Shown here: piece by piece, positions 16,188 through 24,269 of the stretch
Layout of the letters: the number at the start of each line of letters is the position of its first letter
Numbering within the stretch: position 1 is the stretch's first letter
From: Anaerolineales bacterium
GTDB taxonomy: Bacteria; Chloroflexota; Anaerolineae; Anaerolineales; Villigracilaceae
Length of the DNA: 64,000 nt
Direction of reading: 5' to 3'
Assembly (NCBI GenBank): GCA_016789025.1
Contig: JAEURC010000006.1
Coordinates: 1 to 64,000, forward strand
The notes under the pieces: generated by a model
What the model was told of the DNA's origin: nothing
The model's input: only the letters and a program-made list of their open reading frames with translations
Databases searched by the model: none
Translations under genes and position numbers: made by a program

Positions 16188-16215
16188 TGTATACTGCATA
16201 GCGGGGCTTTGTCAA
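16188..16215 (-). promoter_or_regulatory. Sigma70-type promoter of the minus-strand RNA
   Basis: On the minus strand TTGACA (16210-16215), a 16-base spacer and TATACA (16188-16193). Predicted start near 16181. Confidence 0.65.
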
Positions 16216-16286
16216 GCGCAATATTGGTGGTTGTGTTTTACTTTGATTTTCGATAAGATTCAGCCACTTCAACTCTGGAGGCTACG

Positions 16287-17720
16287 ATGCAATCCGCACA
16301 TTCGATTCAGGATTATCTCGACGTTGTGAACGGGGGGATCGCGAAAAAGTTTGGAGACGGCAAGCCGAAGCGTGTCGTCATCGTGGGGGCGGGTCTTGCG
16401 GGACTTTCAGCCGGGTACGAACTTCGGCGGGCTGGTCACACCCCGATCATTCTCGAAGCGCAACAACGCGTGGGTGGACGAGTCTACACGTTGCGCGATC
16501 CATTCACCGAAGGGTTGTATGCCGAAGTCGGCGCGATGCGGATTCCACGCGCGCACACGTTGACCATGTCCTATGTCGAAAAATTTGGGCTAAAAACCAA
16601 CGACTTCACGATGGATAACCCCAACGCATACCACTACATGGGCGGACGGAAAGTCCGCGCTTCGGAAGCCGCGAAAGACCCGTCGTTGTTGGGGTTCGAT
16701 GTCTCTGAAAAGGAAAAAGGAAAAACAGCGGGCAAGATGTATGAAGCCGCACTCAAACCTTTGCTTGACCTGCTCGAAAGAGACGGCGACAAAGCCTGGG
16801 ATGAGATCATCGCCAAGTACGATCAATATTCCACGCGCGAGTTTTTGGAATTGAACGGCTGGTCGGAAGGCATGATCGAGATGTTCGGTCTGCTGGCGAA
16901 TCAAGAGTCGGTGATGAATTCATCCTTCCTTGAATTGTTCCGCGAAGATTCGGGCAATTACTACACCAACATGATCGAACTCGACGGCGGCACAGACCGC
17001 CTGCCGCATGCGTTTCTCCCTGAATTGAAAGATAACATCCGCTTCGGCGCGAAGATGATCGCGATGGATCAATCGCCGACGGATGTAACGATCCATTATC
17101 AGACTCAGGCGGGGCGGTTTGAAGAGAAGGGCGATTATGCGATCATCACGGTTCCATTCCCTGTGTTGCGCCATGTGGAAGTTCTCAAGCCGTTCGCGCG
17201 CGCCAAGAATCGCGCGATCCGCCAGTTGCATTACGACGCGTCTGCCAAAATATTATTCCAATGCAAACGCAGATTCTGGGAAGAGGATGACGGCATCTTC
17301 GGCGGCGGTACGATGACAGATCTGCCGATCCGCAATTTATATTATCCCGACCATGGACGCGAAACGGGACGCGGCGTGATTCTCGCAAGTTATACGTGGT
17401 CGGAAGATGCGCAACGCTGGGGTTCGCTCAAGCCCGATGATCGAATTGTGCAAGCGCTTGACGATGTTGCTGAAATTCATCCGCAAATTGCAAAAGAGTT
17501 TGAGGTGGGAACATCCTGGATGTGGCATGACGATGAATTTGCAGGCGGCGCGTTCGCGTTATTCGATCCTGGTCAACAAACGTTGTTGCACGATGAAATT
17601 GTCAAACCCGAAGGTCGAATCCATTTTGCGGGCGAGCACGCATCGCTGTATCACGCGTGGATCCAAGGCGCGCTTGAATCAGGTCTGCGCGAAGCGATTG
17701 CGATTCATCGGTCTCCGTAA
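16287..17720 (+). CDS. Flavin monoamine / L-amino-acid oxidase family protein
   Basis: 477 residues. The FAD dinucleotide fold is near 30-70: VVIVGAGLAGLSAGYEL, the E of ILEAQQRVGGRV and the family's GGRVYT. A C-terminal FAD segment RIHFAGEHAS precedes YHAWIQGALESGLREA, as in monoamine and L-amino-acid oxidases. It should oxidise an amine or amino acid to the imine with hydrogen peroxide. No signal peptide is visible, so it is probably cytosolic. GGAGG lies seven bases before the ATG. The exact substrate is unknown. The gene stands alone, followed by a palindrome and the 6S-like RNA. Confidence 0.88.
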   Translation: MQSAHSIQDYLDVVNGGIAKKFGDGKPKRVVIVGAGLAGLSAGYELRRAGHTPIILEAQQRVGGRVYTLRDPFTEGLYAEVGAMRIPRAHTLTMSYVEKFGLKTNDFTMDNPNAYHYMGGRKVRASEAAKDPSLLGFDVSEKEKGKTAGKMYEAALKPLLDLLERDGDKAWDEIIAKYDQYSTREFLELNGWSEGMIEMFGLLANQESVMNSSFLELFREDSGNYYTNMIELDGGTDRLPHAFLPELKDNIRFGAKMIAMDQSPTDVTIHYQTQAGRFEEKGDYAIITVPFPVLRHVEVLKPFARAKNRAIRQLHYDASAKILFQCKRRFWEEDDGIFGGGTMTDLPIRNLYYPDHGRETGRGVILASYTWSEDAQRWGSLKPDDRIVQALDDVAEIHPQIAKEFEVGTSWMWHDDEFAGGAFALFDPGQQTLLHDEIVKPEGRIHFAGEHASLYHAWIQGALESGLREAIAIHRSP

Positions 17721-17730
17721 AGAAATAAAA

Positions 17731-17763
17731 AGACCTCACAGGTCTTTGAGACCTGTGAGGTCT
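17731..17763. repeat. R1-like palindrome
   Basis: AGACCTCACAGGTCT (17731-17745), TTG, then AGACCTGTGAGGTCT (17749-17763): a perfect inverted repeat whose arms are each near-palindromic. It differs from the R1 arm by one base. The minus-strand side has a T-rich flank, so it could terminate minus-strand transcription. Confidence 0.75.
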
Positions 17764-17770
17764 GTTACAT

Positions 17771-17957
17771 TCGATTCCCCGCCGATGCCGTGTGCTACGA
17801 AGTTTTGAACCTGCTTTCGCAGGTGGGTCCCTACCCAGAAACGCCGCCTTGGCTCAGGCCTATCGCGTTATTTCTTTTGGAGTTAAAGACCCTTTTACAA
17901 AGTGTTGGCTCAAAACGGAAGGGCAACATCACGAGCACAGCAGGGATGCGATTTTTA
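17771..17957 (+). ncRNA. Candidate 6S-like regulatory RNA
   Basis: About 187 nt that can fold as a long rod. TCG..TCCC (17771-) pairs with GGGA..CGA. GC(CG)TGTGCT(A)CG (17787-17799) pairs with CGAGCACAGC (17932-17941). GTTTTGAACC (17802-17811) pairs with GGCTCAAAAC (17907-17916) except one A-C. An asymmetric bubble lies between, with inner hairpins CCTGC-TTTC-GCAGG and GGGTCCCTACCC. The 3' end meets ATTTTTAT. Length, closing stem, bubble and terminal T-run suit 6S RNA, the RNA polymerase decoy. Sequence-level proof is lacking. No gene in this 351-base gap looks coding. Confidence 0.42.
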
Positions 17958-18071
17958 TACCATAATCGTCCGCGCGAGGGGAGGGATACATTAATTGCGG
18001 AAATTTCAGACCAGTTGATTTTGTCAACGATTTGTGCTAACCTCGTCTTGACAACCTGAAAGGAGAGGTGT

Positions 18072-19079
18072 ATGGCAACCGTTCCGGGCATAGACGTTTC
18101 ATATTGGGATGCAGGCATCGACTGGCCCAAGGTTCGCGCAACAGGTCAGCGTTTCGTTTTTGCGAAAGCCACTGAGGGAGATTTTTATTCGGATCAAACG
18201 TTCGCCGCGAATTGGTCTGGCGCAAAAGCGGCTGGACTCTTGCGAGGGGCATACCACTTCTTCCGCGCCAATGTGGATGCAAAGAAACAAGCCACGCGAT
18301 TTATTGATTATGTGAAATCGGTGGGTGACAATGGCGAACTCCCGCCCGTGTTGGATGTGGAATCGAACGATGGGCAGAAGAAAGAGAAAGTTATCGAGCG
18401 CGCAAAAGTATGGCTTGATCTCGTCGAAGCTGCGTTCGGAAAAAAACCGATCATTTATTCGGGTCAATACTTCTTGCAAGATTATTTTTCCGAAGCAGGC
18501 GGCGGCCCTCCCGTGTGGGCAAAGGATTATCCGTTATGGCTGGCGCAATACCCGAATAATTATTTAGAAGACTCGAAGCCGTTCTTGCCGCGCGGTTGGT
18601 TCAAGTGGACGTTCTGGCAATACAGTGAAAAGGGACGCGTCAACGGTATCAATGCCAACGTGGATATGAACGTGTTCAACGGCACGTTGGAGGAGTTGTA
18701 TCAATTCGCAGGCGCGAAACCAGTCACGCCTGATTCAAAACCTGCAAAGCACAAAGTGGCGGCAGGCGATTCGTTTGAATCCATTGCGAATAAATACGGC
18801 GTGACCGTGCGCGAACTTGTCAGCGAGAATCCGCAGTTGTTGAAAACGGGCGACTCGTTGACGATCCCTGTCGCGGTAGCGATCCCTTCGGAAGGCGAAA
18901 GAGGTTCCGCTGGCGGAGGAAGCGGTTCTTCATCCCCACGAACACACACGGTCAAATCCGGCGATTCGTTGTATGCGATCGCGATCAAATACAGCACGAC
19001 CGTCGCGTCAATTGCTTCGGCGAATGGTATTTTGAATGTGAACAATATCAGTGTGGGGCAGGTGTTGGTAATACCGTAG
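18072..19079 (+). CDS. GH25 lysozyme with two LysM domains
   Basis: 335 residues. Glycoside hydrolase family 25 covers about 1-210, with catalytic-site acids D8 (GIDVSYWD) and D95/E97 (VLDVESND). LysM1 spans about 226-267 and LysM2 about 291-335, joined by a glycine/serine linker. It should cut peptidoglycan between MurNAc and GlcNAc, with LysM giving wall binding. No signal peptide is seen, which is common for GH25 enzymes of this type, so export is unexplained. AGGAGAGG precedes the ATG. It converges on the phosphate transporter with only four bases between stops. Confidence 0.92.
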   Translation: MATVPGIDVSYWDAGIDWPKVRATGQRFVFAKATEGDFYSDQTFAANWSGAKAAGLLRGAYHFFRANVDAKKQATRFIDYVKSVGDNGELPPVLDVESNDGQKKEKVIERAKVWLDLVEAAFGKKPIIYSGQYFLQDYFSEAGGGPPVWAKDYPLWLAQYPNNYLEDSKPFLPRGWFKWTFWQYSEKGRVNGINANVDMNVFNGTLEELYQFAGAKPVTPDSKPAKHKVAAGDSFESIANKYGVTVRELVSENPQLLKTGDSLTIPVAVAIPSEGERGSAGGGSGSSSPRTHTVKSGDSLYAIAIKYSTTVASIASANGILNVNNISVGQVLVIP

Positions 19080-19083
19080 TTTT

Positions 19084-20064
19084 TTACAAAGAGATTAACA
19101 ACCAGTAAAACCCCGCCGCAAGCAACGCGCTGACAGGGATGGTGATCAGCCACGCGGTGAGGATGTCGCCTGCCACGCTCCAGCGGACTTTGCTAAGGCG
19201 TTCCGATGCGCCGACGCCGATGATGGCGGAACTGACCACGTGCGAGGTGCTGACCGGCGCGCCGAAGAAGGATGCGCTAAGAATGACGATGCCTGAAGTA
19301 AGTTGCGTTGAAAAACTATGAAGAGGGCGGATCTTATAAAACCTGCCGCCAAGCGTGCGGATGATTTTCCAACCCCCGAGACTTGTTCCGATCGCCATGG
19401 AAACTGCGCTGGCAATGGTGACCCATAGCGGCACTTCGAATGATTTTAGCTGACCGCTGATCACCAGCCCAAGAACGATAATGCCCATGGATTTTTGCGC
19501 GTCGTTCGTGCCGTGGCTCAAGCCAAGGATGACGGCGGTGAGGAGCTGGCTTCGTTTGAAAAATTCGTTGATCCTTGGCGATGCGTTGTGAGCCAGGAAA
19601 TAGATCAGACGGGTGAAGAGAAAGCCGGATGCGAATCCGATCAGTGGAAAGATAAACAACGCGGCTAATACTTTGGTGAGGCCGGGGATTTTGATCGCTT
19701 CCCACCCTGCCGAGACCATTACCGCGCCGATAATCCCGCCGATCAGTGTGTGCGATGAACTGCCGGGAATTCCGAAAAAGCCGTTGACGATGTTCCAAAC
19801 GATCGCTCCCAAGAGCGCGGCGATGATTACGGTGAGCGTCAGCGAATCGGCTTGGATGGTATCAACGCCGATGGTGCGCGCCACCCCAACCCCAAATAAA
19901 AATGGACCCGTAAATTCAGCCAGCGCGGCGATGGTCAGCGCGGTGCGCGGGGCGAACGCGCGCGAGGAGATCACGGTGGCGACGATGTTTGCCGCGTCGC
20001 GGATTCCGTTCAGAAAACCGAATAGTAATGCGAGCGTAATTAAGATGATGAGTTCGTTGGACAT
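19084..20064 (-). CDS. pit: PiT-family inorganic phosphate transporter
   Basis: 326 residues, about ten membrane helices. The PiT signatures are present: GFLNGIRDAANIVATVISSR near residue 17 in the first half and GLSHGTNDAQKSMGI in the second. It would take up phosphate, probably as a neutral metal-phosphate with protons or sodium. The DUF47 gene just upstream on the same strand is the usual partner of PiT transporters. The 3' end abuts the lysozyme stop with no terminator between. Confidence 0.93.
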   Translation of the reverse strand: MSNELIILITLALLFGFLNGIRDAANIVATVISSRAFAPRTALTIAALAEFTGPFLFGVGVARTIGVDTIQADSLTLTVIIAALLGAIVWNIVNGFFGIPGSSSHTLIGGIIGAVMVSAGWEAIKIPGLTKVLAALFIFPLIGFASGFLFTRLIYFLAHNASPRINEFFKRSQLLTAVILGLSHGTNDAQKSMGIIVLGLVISGQLKSFEVPLWVTIASAVSMAIGTSLGGWKIIRTLGGRFYKIRPLHSFSTQLTSGIVILSASFFGAPVSTSHVVSSAIIGVGASERLSKVRWSVAGDILTAWLITIPVSALLAAGFYWLLISL

Positions 20065-20094
20065 GATTTGAGCAGTCGTTGTGTTTAGAGGCTT

Positions 20095-20165
20095 TGCTTA
20101 GCCACAGAGATCACAGGGTCCTCTGAGAATCTCTCGAATTCTCTCTGCGTTCTGTGGCTGAGGTG
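20095..20165. repeat. AGCCACAGA...TCTGTGGCT inverted repeat
   Basis: Imperfect hairpin in the pit/DUF47 spacer; related words occur at 52907-52945. Confidence 0.5.
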
Positions 20166-20178
20166 TTACGATACTATG

Positions 20179-20799
20179 TCAGGTTTTCTTCACCACAATG
20201 TCTGCGATGATGTTTGCCGCTTCGTCGCCGCGGTCTGCCGCGTTGGAGAGATGACGATACACCTCCCGCAATTTCAACATCTCCACCACGTGATGCACAT
20301 CTTCGGGTCCGCGGAATAGGTCTGCGACGGCTTCGCGGTATACGCCCTCCACGCGATTTTCGAGCGCCTTCGCGCGCTGGGCGTGGTCAGTGGCGACGGC
20401 GGGATGTTTTTCGAGGCGCATTACCGCCTGATGAATTTCGTACGCCGCCTCTTTGAGGAGCGAAGCCATGCGCGTCATAAACGAAGTTGGCGAAACATTC
20501 AGGATCGCCATTTCGCTGACCGTGCTGTCGGCGTAGTCGATCACATCGTCAATCGAGCGGGAGAGGGCGAAGATGTCCTCGCGGTCGAACGGCGTGACAA
20601 AGGAGCGATTCAACTCGTCGATCAGGATGCGGCGGGTTTCATCCGCTTCTTTTTCCTTCAGGGACAACTGCTCGGCGATCTCGGGCGACGGCGTCTCTAA
20701 ATACTTGACGAGCAATTTCAACCCCTCGAACGTGACTGCCGCCTGTTCTTGAATGAGTTTGTTGAATATTTCTTCGCGCTTCTTGAAAAAACGGAACAT
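20179..20799 (-). CDS. DUF47/PhoU-like PiT accessory protein
   Basis: 206 residues from the ATG at 20799, chosen because AGAGG is placed seven bases upstream and the protein then begins MFRFFKKREEIF, as is usual in DUF47. It is all-helical and PhoU-like, with conserved DREDIFALSRSIDDVIDYAD near 80-100 and EAANIIADIVVKKT at the end. Members regulate or assist PiT transport. It is encoded directly upstream of pit on the same strand. A longer reading frame upstream lacks a ribosome binding site. Confidence 0.88.
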   Translation of the reverse strand: MFRFFKKREEIFNKLIQEQAAVTFEGLKLLVKYLETPSPEIAEQLSLKEKEADETRRILIDELNRSFVTPFDREDIFALSRSIDDVIDYADSTVSEMAILNVSPTSFMTRMASLLKEAAYEIHQAVMRLEKHPAVATDHAQRAKALENRVEGVYREAVADLFRGPEDVHHVVEMLKLREVYRHLSNAADRGDEAANIIADIVVKKT

Positions 20800-20914
20800 A
20801 AAAAACCTCTTATTCATGATGATTTGTCCGCCAATCATACCACCGCCGCAGTGCGACAATGGCGGAACAGGTTCAACAGCGTAACTCATATGATGGATCC
20901 ATGGGTAAAACCCC

Positions 20915-20943
20915 TTGACTTAATGTAAAGTTTGCTTTACACT
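20915..20943 (+). promoter_or_regulatory. Promoter of the glycine-zipper/HTH operon
   Basis: TTGACT (20915-20920), 17-base spacer, TACACT (20938-20943). The spacer and -10 are covered by an operator-like dyad. Confidence 0.7.
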
Positions 20944-20966
20944 ACAGAAAGTCAAGTAAGCTTTAC
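20924..20966. promoter_or_regulatory. Two operator-like dyads
   Basis: TGTAAAG-TTTG-CTTTACA (20924-20941) overlaps the promoter; GTAAG-C-TTTAC (20956-20966) follows it. The likely ligand is the HTH protein at 21527, giving autorepression. Confidence 0.55.
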
Positions 20967-20976
20967 AGGAGAAAAC

Positions 20977-21147
20977 ATGAAAAAGAAAAATCCAATGGCG
21001 GGCTTTGCAATAGGAATCGCGATCGGCGTCGGCATCGGTATCGCGCTGGATAACATCGGCATGGGGATTGCAATTGGTGTTGCAATGGGTTTTGCGTTTG
21101 GAGCGGCATTCAACAAGGACGATGAGAACAATGGAGACAAATCATGA
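20977..21147 (+). CDS. Small glycine-zipper membrane protein
   Basis: 56 residues from the ATG preceded by AGGAG. After MKKKNPM comes a strongly periodic glycine/isoleucine/alanine stretch (GIAIGVGIGIALDNIGMGIA) forming one or two membrane helices, then an acidic tail. Glycine zippers pack helices together. No family function is assigned. The stop overlaps the next gene by ATGA, so the three genes form an operon ending in an HTH regulator. Confidence 0.7.
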   Translation: MKKKNPMAGFAIGIAIGVGIGIALDNIGMGIAIGVAMGFAFGAAFNKDDENNGDKS

Positions 21148-21530
21148 ATCGTGAAGTTCAAAAAAGATATTTCAAAGAATTCGGTGTCTCCATGGGATTG
21201 TATACCGTGTTATTGGCGGGAAGCATCATCGTGTTGTCTAATTTCGAAATTCCGAAGAGCGCGCAAATTGTTATCGCTTTAATTCCCGTCGCCCCTGCCG
21301 CGTTTGCGGTGATCGCAGTCTTACGGGCATTAAGAGACAGCGACGAGCTGCAGCAAAAAATCCAATTTCAAGCGGTAGCCTTTTCGGGTATCCTCACCGG
21401 ACTACTCACGTTTAGTTACGGCTTTCTTGAAAATATAGGCTTTCCGCATCTTCCCACTCTTTATGTTTTTCCTCTGATGCTTATGTTATGGGGCATCGGT
21501 GTGGGTATTTTCGCATGGAAGTACCGATGA
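21144..21530 (+). CDS. Four-helix membrane protein of unknown function
   Basis: 128 residues with about four hydrophobic helices and a short N-terminal basic/aromatic segment (MNREVQKRYFKEFG). No enzymatic motif is visible. Similar small membrane proteins are often encoded beside an HTH regulator with which they share the same operon, as here: ATGA overlaps occur on both sides. Role unknown; sensing or envelope adjustment is only a guess. Confidence 0.75.
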   Translation: MNREVQKRYFKEFGVSMGLYTVLLAGSIIVLSNFEIPKSAQIVIALIPVAPAAFAVIAVLRALRDSDELQQKIQFQAVAFSGILTGLLTFSYGFLENIGFPHLPTLYVFPLMLMLWGIGVGIFAWKYR

Positions 21531-21724
21531 AAAACAAACTCAAAGTACTCCGCGCCGAACGAGATTGGTCGCAGGCGGACCTCGCCGACAAACTCAACGT
21601 TTCGCGCCAAACGGTCAACGCGATTGAAACCGAGAAATACGATCCCAGCCTGCCGCTTGCGTTCACGATCGCAAAGTTGTTCGGGATGAAGATCGAAGAG
21701 ATCTTTGAGCCAGATAAAAAATAG
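21527..21724 (+). CDS. XRE-family HTH regulator (short)
   Basis: 65 residues, a single helix-turn-helix: SQADLADKLNVSRQTVNAIE followed by PSLPLAFTIAKLFGMKIEEIF. This is the short Xre/YozG-like form, without a sensor domain. The ATG overlaps the previous stop (ATGA). With dyads over the operon promoter, autoregulation is likely. A strong bidirectional terminator follows. Confidence 0.9.
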   Translation: MKNKLKVLRAERDWSQADLADKLNVSRQTVNAIETEKYDPSLPLAFTIAKLFGMKIEEIFEPDKK

Positions 21725-21733
21725 GAACAAAAC

Positions 21734-21771
21734 AAACGACCTTCGGAGATTTTTCGAAGGTCGTTTTCATT
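21734..21771. terminator. Bidirectional intrinsic terminator
   Basis: AAACGACCTTCG (21734-21745) pairs with CGAAGGTCGTTT (21755-21766), T-rich on both strands. It separates the HTH operon from the convergent cytochrome gene. Confidence 0.85.
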
Positions 21772-21783
21772 TTGGGCGCAAAA

Positions 21784-22689
21784 TTATTCTGTGTACTGCT
21801 CCAGTTTTGGAAGCGTTTGCAAATACATCCAGATCGCCTTTAACTCATCGTCAGTGTAATTGCGGAACGTCTCCCATGGCATGAACTCGTTATCAAGCTG
21901 GTATCCGCTGGGCGTAACGCCTGTGCGAATCGCCGTGATGAACTCTTCTTCCGTCCAGGCAGATAGTTCGCCACCGGGTGTGAGATTTGGTGAAATCTTC
22001 GTGATGGTCGGATCAGGGAATGGACCGCCGTTCAAGTTCGGTCCGTGACAAGTACGGCAGTCGTTGGTGTTGACCATGTACTCGCCGTACTCCGCGGTTG
22101 CTCCCACCTCGGGCGCAGTGACATGGATTTCATGGCTTACCGTCTCAACCGGCATGTTGGGAAGTTTTCCCAGCACAAAAAGAATCTTCGCCAACGGCGT
22201 GAAGTTGTGACCGTTCGTCACATGATCCACCGGTGGGACAGACTTGACATAGGCAATGATCGCGCCAAGGTCTTCATCGCTTAAATAAGAAGTGGAGCCA
22301 ACTGCCGGCATGAAGATCGGTTTGCCGTCGAGTCCGATCCCATGGCGAATGGCTCGTACAAAATCTTCATCCGATTTCGCTTCGCGCGCAAACCCGCCTT
22401 CTCCTGAAGTAAGGTTAGCGGAATCCACCGTCCCAATCGGACCGGCGTTGAACCACTGATTGATTCCGCCAAGGTCGGGTCCATGACAGCCCTGGCATAA
22501 TGTCTCAACGCGATGTTTGCCATATTCGATGCTCGCCGTGTCCGTGGGAATAACTATATTTGACGGCGGAAAATCATATGTCTTATTCAGGCGGGAATTG
22601 CCGATCAAAACCATCACGATGCCCGCGAGCAGAATCAATCCGATCAACGAACCAAGCACGATCCCGATCCATTTCAAAACCTTCTTCAT
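21784..22689 (-). CDS. Membrane-anchored diheme cytochrome c
   Basis: 301 residues. An N-terminal membrane helix (about 8-30) acts as an uncleaved anchor. Two class I cytochrome c domains carry C65-x2-C68-H69 (CQGCHG) and C211-x2-C214-H215 (CRTCHG), with candidate axial methionines in IFMPAVG (M128) and EFMPWETF. It lies on the outer face of the membrane and carries electrons. The downstream gene on the same strand encodes a small integral membrane protein, possibly a partner. The redox partner is unknown. Confidence 0.9.
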   Translation of the reverse strand: MKKVLKWIGIVLGSLIGLILLAGIVMVLIGNSRLNKTYDFPPSNIVIPTDTASIEYGKHRVETLCQGCHGPDLGGINQWFNAGPIGTVDSANLTSGEGGFAREAKSDEDFVRAIRHGIGLDGKPIFMPAVGSTSYLSDEDLGAIIAYVKSVPPVDHVTNGHNFTPLAKILFVLGKLPNMPVETVSHEIHVTAPEVGATAEYGEYMVNTNDCRTCHGPNLNGGPFPDPTITKISPNLTPGGELSAWTEEEFITAIRTGVTPSGYQLDNEFMPWETFRNYTDDELKAIWMYLQTLPKLEQYTE

Positions 22690-22726
22690 TCTGTTTCTCC
22701 TTGTGTATCGTGAAAAATTTAATGCG

Positions 22727-23221
22727 CTAAAACGGCTTGACGATCATCAGCCACGCGATGACCGCGAATCCGCCGTAGCCAACGATGAGTAATAGCGTCG
22801 GATTCACCTTTGCTGCGACAGCATAGACTTCCTCATCGCTTTTGGCAGGTTCCGCAGGGAAAGGCTTTCCCTTGACCCTGTAAGGAATCCCCGCGGCTTT
22901 TCTGATCTCGCCAAAGACTGCCGCGCCATAGACTGCCATCAGCACGATAATTACGATCAAGACTACAATCGAGAGCCAAATCCAGCCGAAGCCCCACCAA
23001 GTCATGTTGAGGAACGCCGCGAGTAATCCAAACACGATGATGGCAAGCAGAGTCAAGAACATGGATGGATAAGATTTCTCCGAAATGTCCAGCAGGGCGC
23101 GGATACGATTGACATCGCGTTCTTTCTTGATGGCGTAGGAAACCGCCGCCGAGACCCCGTGTGCGAGCAGGTATCCGAGTACCGCGACAACGTGCAGGAA
23201 GACAACGAGTTGGTAAAGCAT
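22727..23221 (-). CDS. Integral membrane protein (DUF2269-like)
   Basis: 164 residues with four or five membrane helices. H9 and H22 in FLHVVAVLGYLLAHG lie on one face of the first helix, a spacing compatible with but not proving heme ligation. It is encoded 37 bases upstream of the cytochrome c, on the same strand, so the pair is probably an operon linked to respiration. Family call is tentative. Confidence 0.65.
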   Translation of the reverse strand: MLYQLVVFLHVVAVLGYLLAHGVSAAVSYAIKKERDVNRIRALLDISEKSYPSMFLTLLAIIVFGLLAAFLNMTWWGFGWIWLSIVVLIVIIVLMAVYGAAVFGEIRKAAGIPYRVKGKPFPAEPAKSDEEVYAVAAKVNPTLLLIVGYGGFAVIAWLMIVKPF

Positions 23222-23283
23222 GAATTTCTCCTTATTCCATGTTCGCGCGACAGTTCAGAAATGACCGAGTGGCGAACATGAGT

Positions 23284-23517
23284 TCATTTGATTTTCTTGT
23301 TTGGCAAATCTATATTCAATTGAGACGAATCCTTCATCCACTTTTCAAGAAACATCGTAAGTTCGTTCAAATCCTTGAAACCGATGCGCTCCTCCTTCTG
23401 TGAGTCCTGCAAACTGAACCGCCACGCCGAGTTCTGTCCATCCGTGCCGCGCTCCTCCCACACGAGGAGGATGAAGTGGTGGTAATGGGGTGGGCGCGCG
23501 GGCAAAAAATTGGACAT
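23284..23517 (-). CDS. Small hypothetical protein
   Basis: 77 residues: a polar start, a central RFSLQDSQKEERIGFKDL segment and an amphipathic helix LNELTMFLEKWM. Two beta strands and a helix are predicted by eye. This protein type resembles small orphan proteins of Anaerolineae, with no known activity. It overlaps no other real gene. Confidence 0.5.
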   Translation of the reverse strand: MSNFLPARPPHYHHFILLVWEERGTDGQNSAWRFSLQDSQKEERIGFKDLNELTMFLEKWMKDSSQLNIDLPNKKIK

Positions 23518-23598
23518 GGCTACTGTTCATTCATTCTCAACTGTGATAATCTTGCCCCATTCTATAAACTCATCGTTTAGAAATCATTTATTCCGTGC

Positions 23599-23616
23599 GA
23601 CAAACTTAAGTTTGTC
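23599..23616. repeat. R2 palindrome upstream of the second RAYT
   Basis: Perfect 18-bp palindrome GACAAACTTAAGTTTGTC, 12 bases before the RAYT start. Confidence 0.85.
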
Positions 23617-23627
23617 CTACACAGCCC

Positions 23628-24269
23628 ATGCCAGAAACCATCTACTACCGCCGCAAACTGCCGCACATCCACCCGCAGGACAACCCGCTCTTCATCACCT
23701 TCAGCCTCGTGGATTCGCTCCCCGCCGCCGTGGTGGACGAGTTGAAAGCGCAGCGGGAACAGGAATTGCGCGCCGCCAAAACCGCCGCAGAACGTTACAA
23801 CATCCAGAAAAAGTATTTCGGGCATTTCGACGAATGGCTCGACCGTTGTCAATTCGGGCATGATTGGCTCAGGCAGGAAAACATCGCGCAAATTGTGGCG
23901 CATGAAATCCACAGGAAAGCCGACGAGCATTACGAACTCTACGCCTATTGCATCATGCCCAATCACGTTCATTTGCTCATCCGCTCGCTCATCGAAAAAT
24001 TTCCCCCATCCAGAATGAAGAGCGCGATCTCTCCCGTCGCCGAGATCATGCGCCTGCTCAAAGGACGCGCCGCCCGCTATTGCAACCTTGCCCTCAAGCG
24101 CGAAGGCTATTTCTGGCATCATGAGTCCTACGATCACTACGTCCGCGATGAAAAAGAAATGGAACGAATCATTCTTTACATCTTGAACAACCCCGTCAAA
24201 GCGGGGCTGGTGAAAGAATGGAAGGATTGGAAGTTCACCTATGTCAATCCCAACCTCGGCGAATGGTAA
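23628..24269 (+). CDS. REP-associated tyrosine transposase (RAYT), second copy
   Basis: 213 residues. The HUH motif is in MPNHVHLLI and the probable catalytic tyrosine in IILYILNNPVKAG. It differs clearly from the RAYT at 4710, having longer N-terminal sequence with ITFSLVDSLPA. It is bracketed by R2 palindromes at 23599 and 24282. The unrelated palindrome sequence means the two RAYTs serve different repeat families. The start is the first ATG after the palindrome; no strong ribosome binding site is present. Confidence 0.9.
   Translation: MPETIYYRRKLPHIHPQDNPLFITFSLVDSLPAAVVDELKAQREQELRAAKTAAERYNIQKKYFGHFDEWLDRCQFGHDWLRQENIAQIVAHEIHRKADEHYELYAYCIMPNHVHLLIRSLIEKFPPSRMKSAISPVAEIMRLLKGRAARYCNLALKREGYFWHHESYDHYVRDEKEMERIILYILNNPVKAGLVKEWKDWKFTYVNPNLGEW

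Noticed and set aside
17790..18059. 89-codon frame in the 6S-like region
   Set aside because: Composition is not protein-like, no ribosome binding site, and it lies across paired RNA segments.
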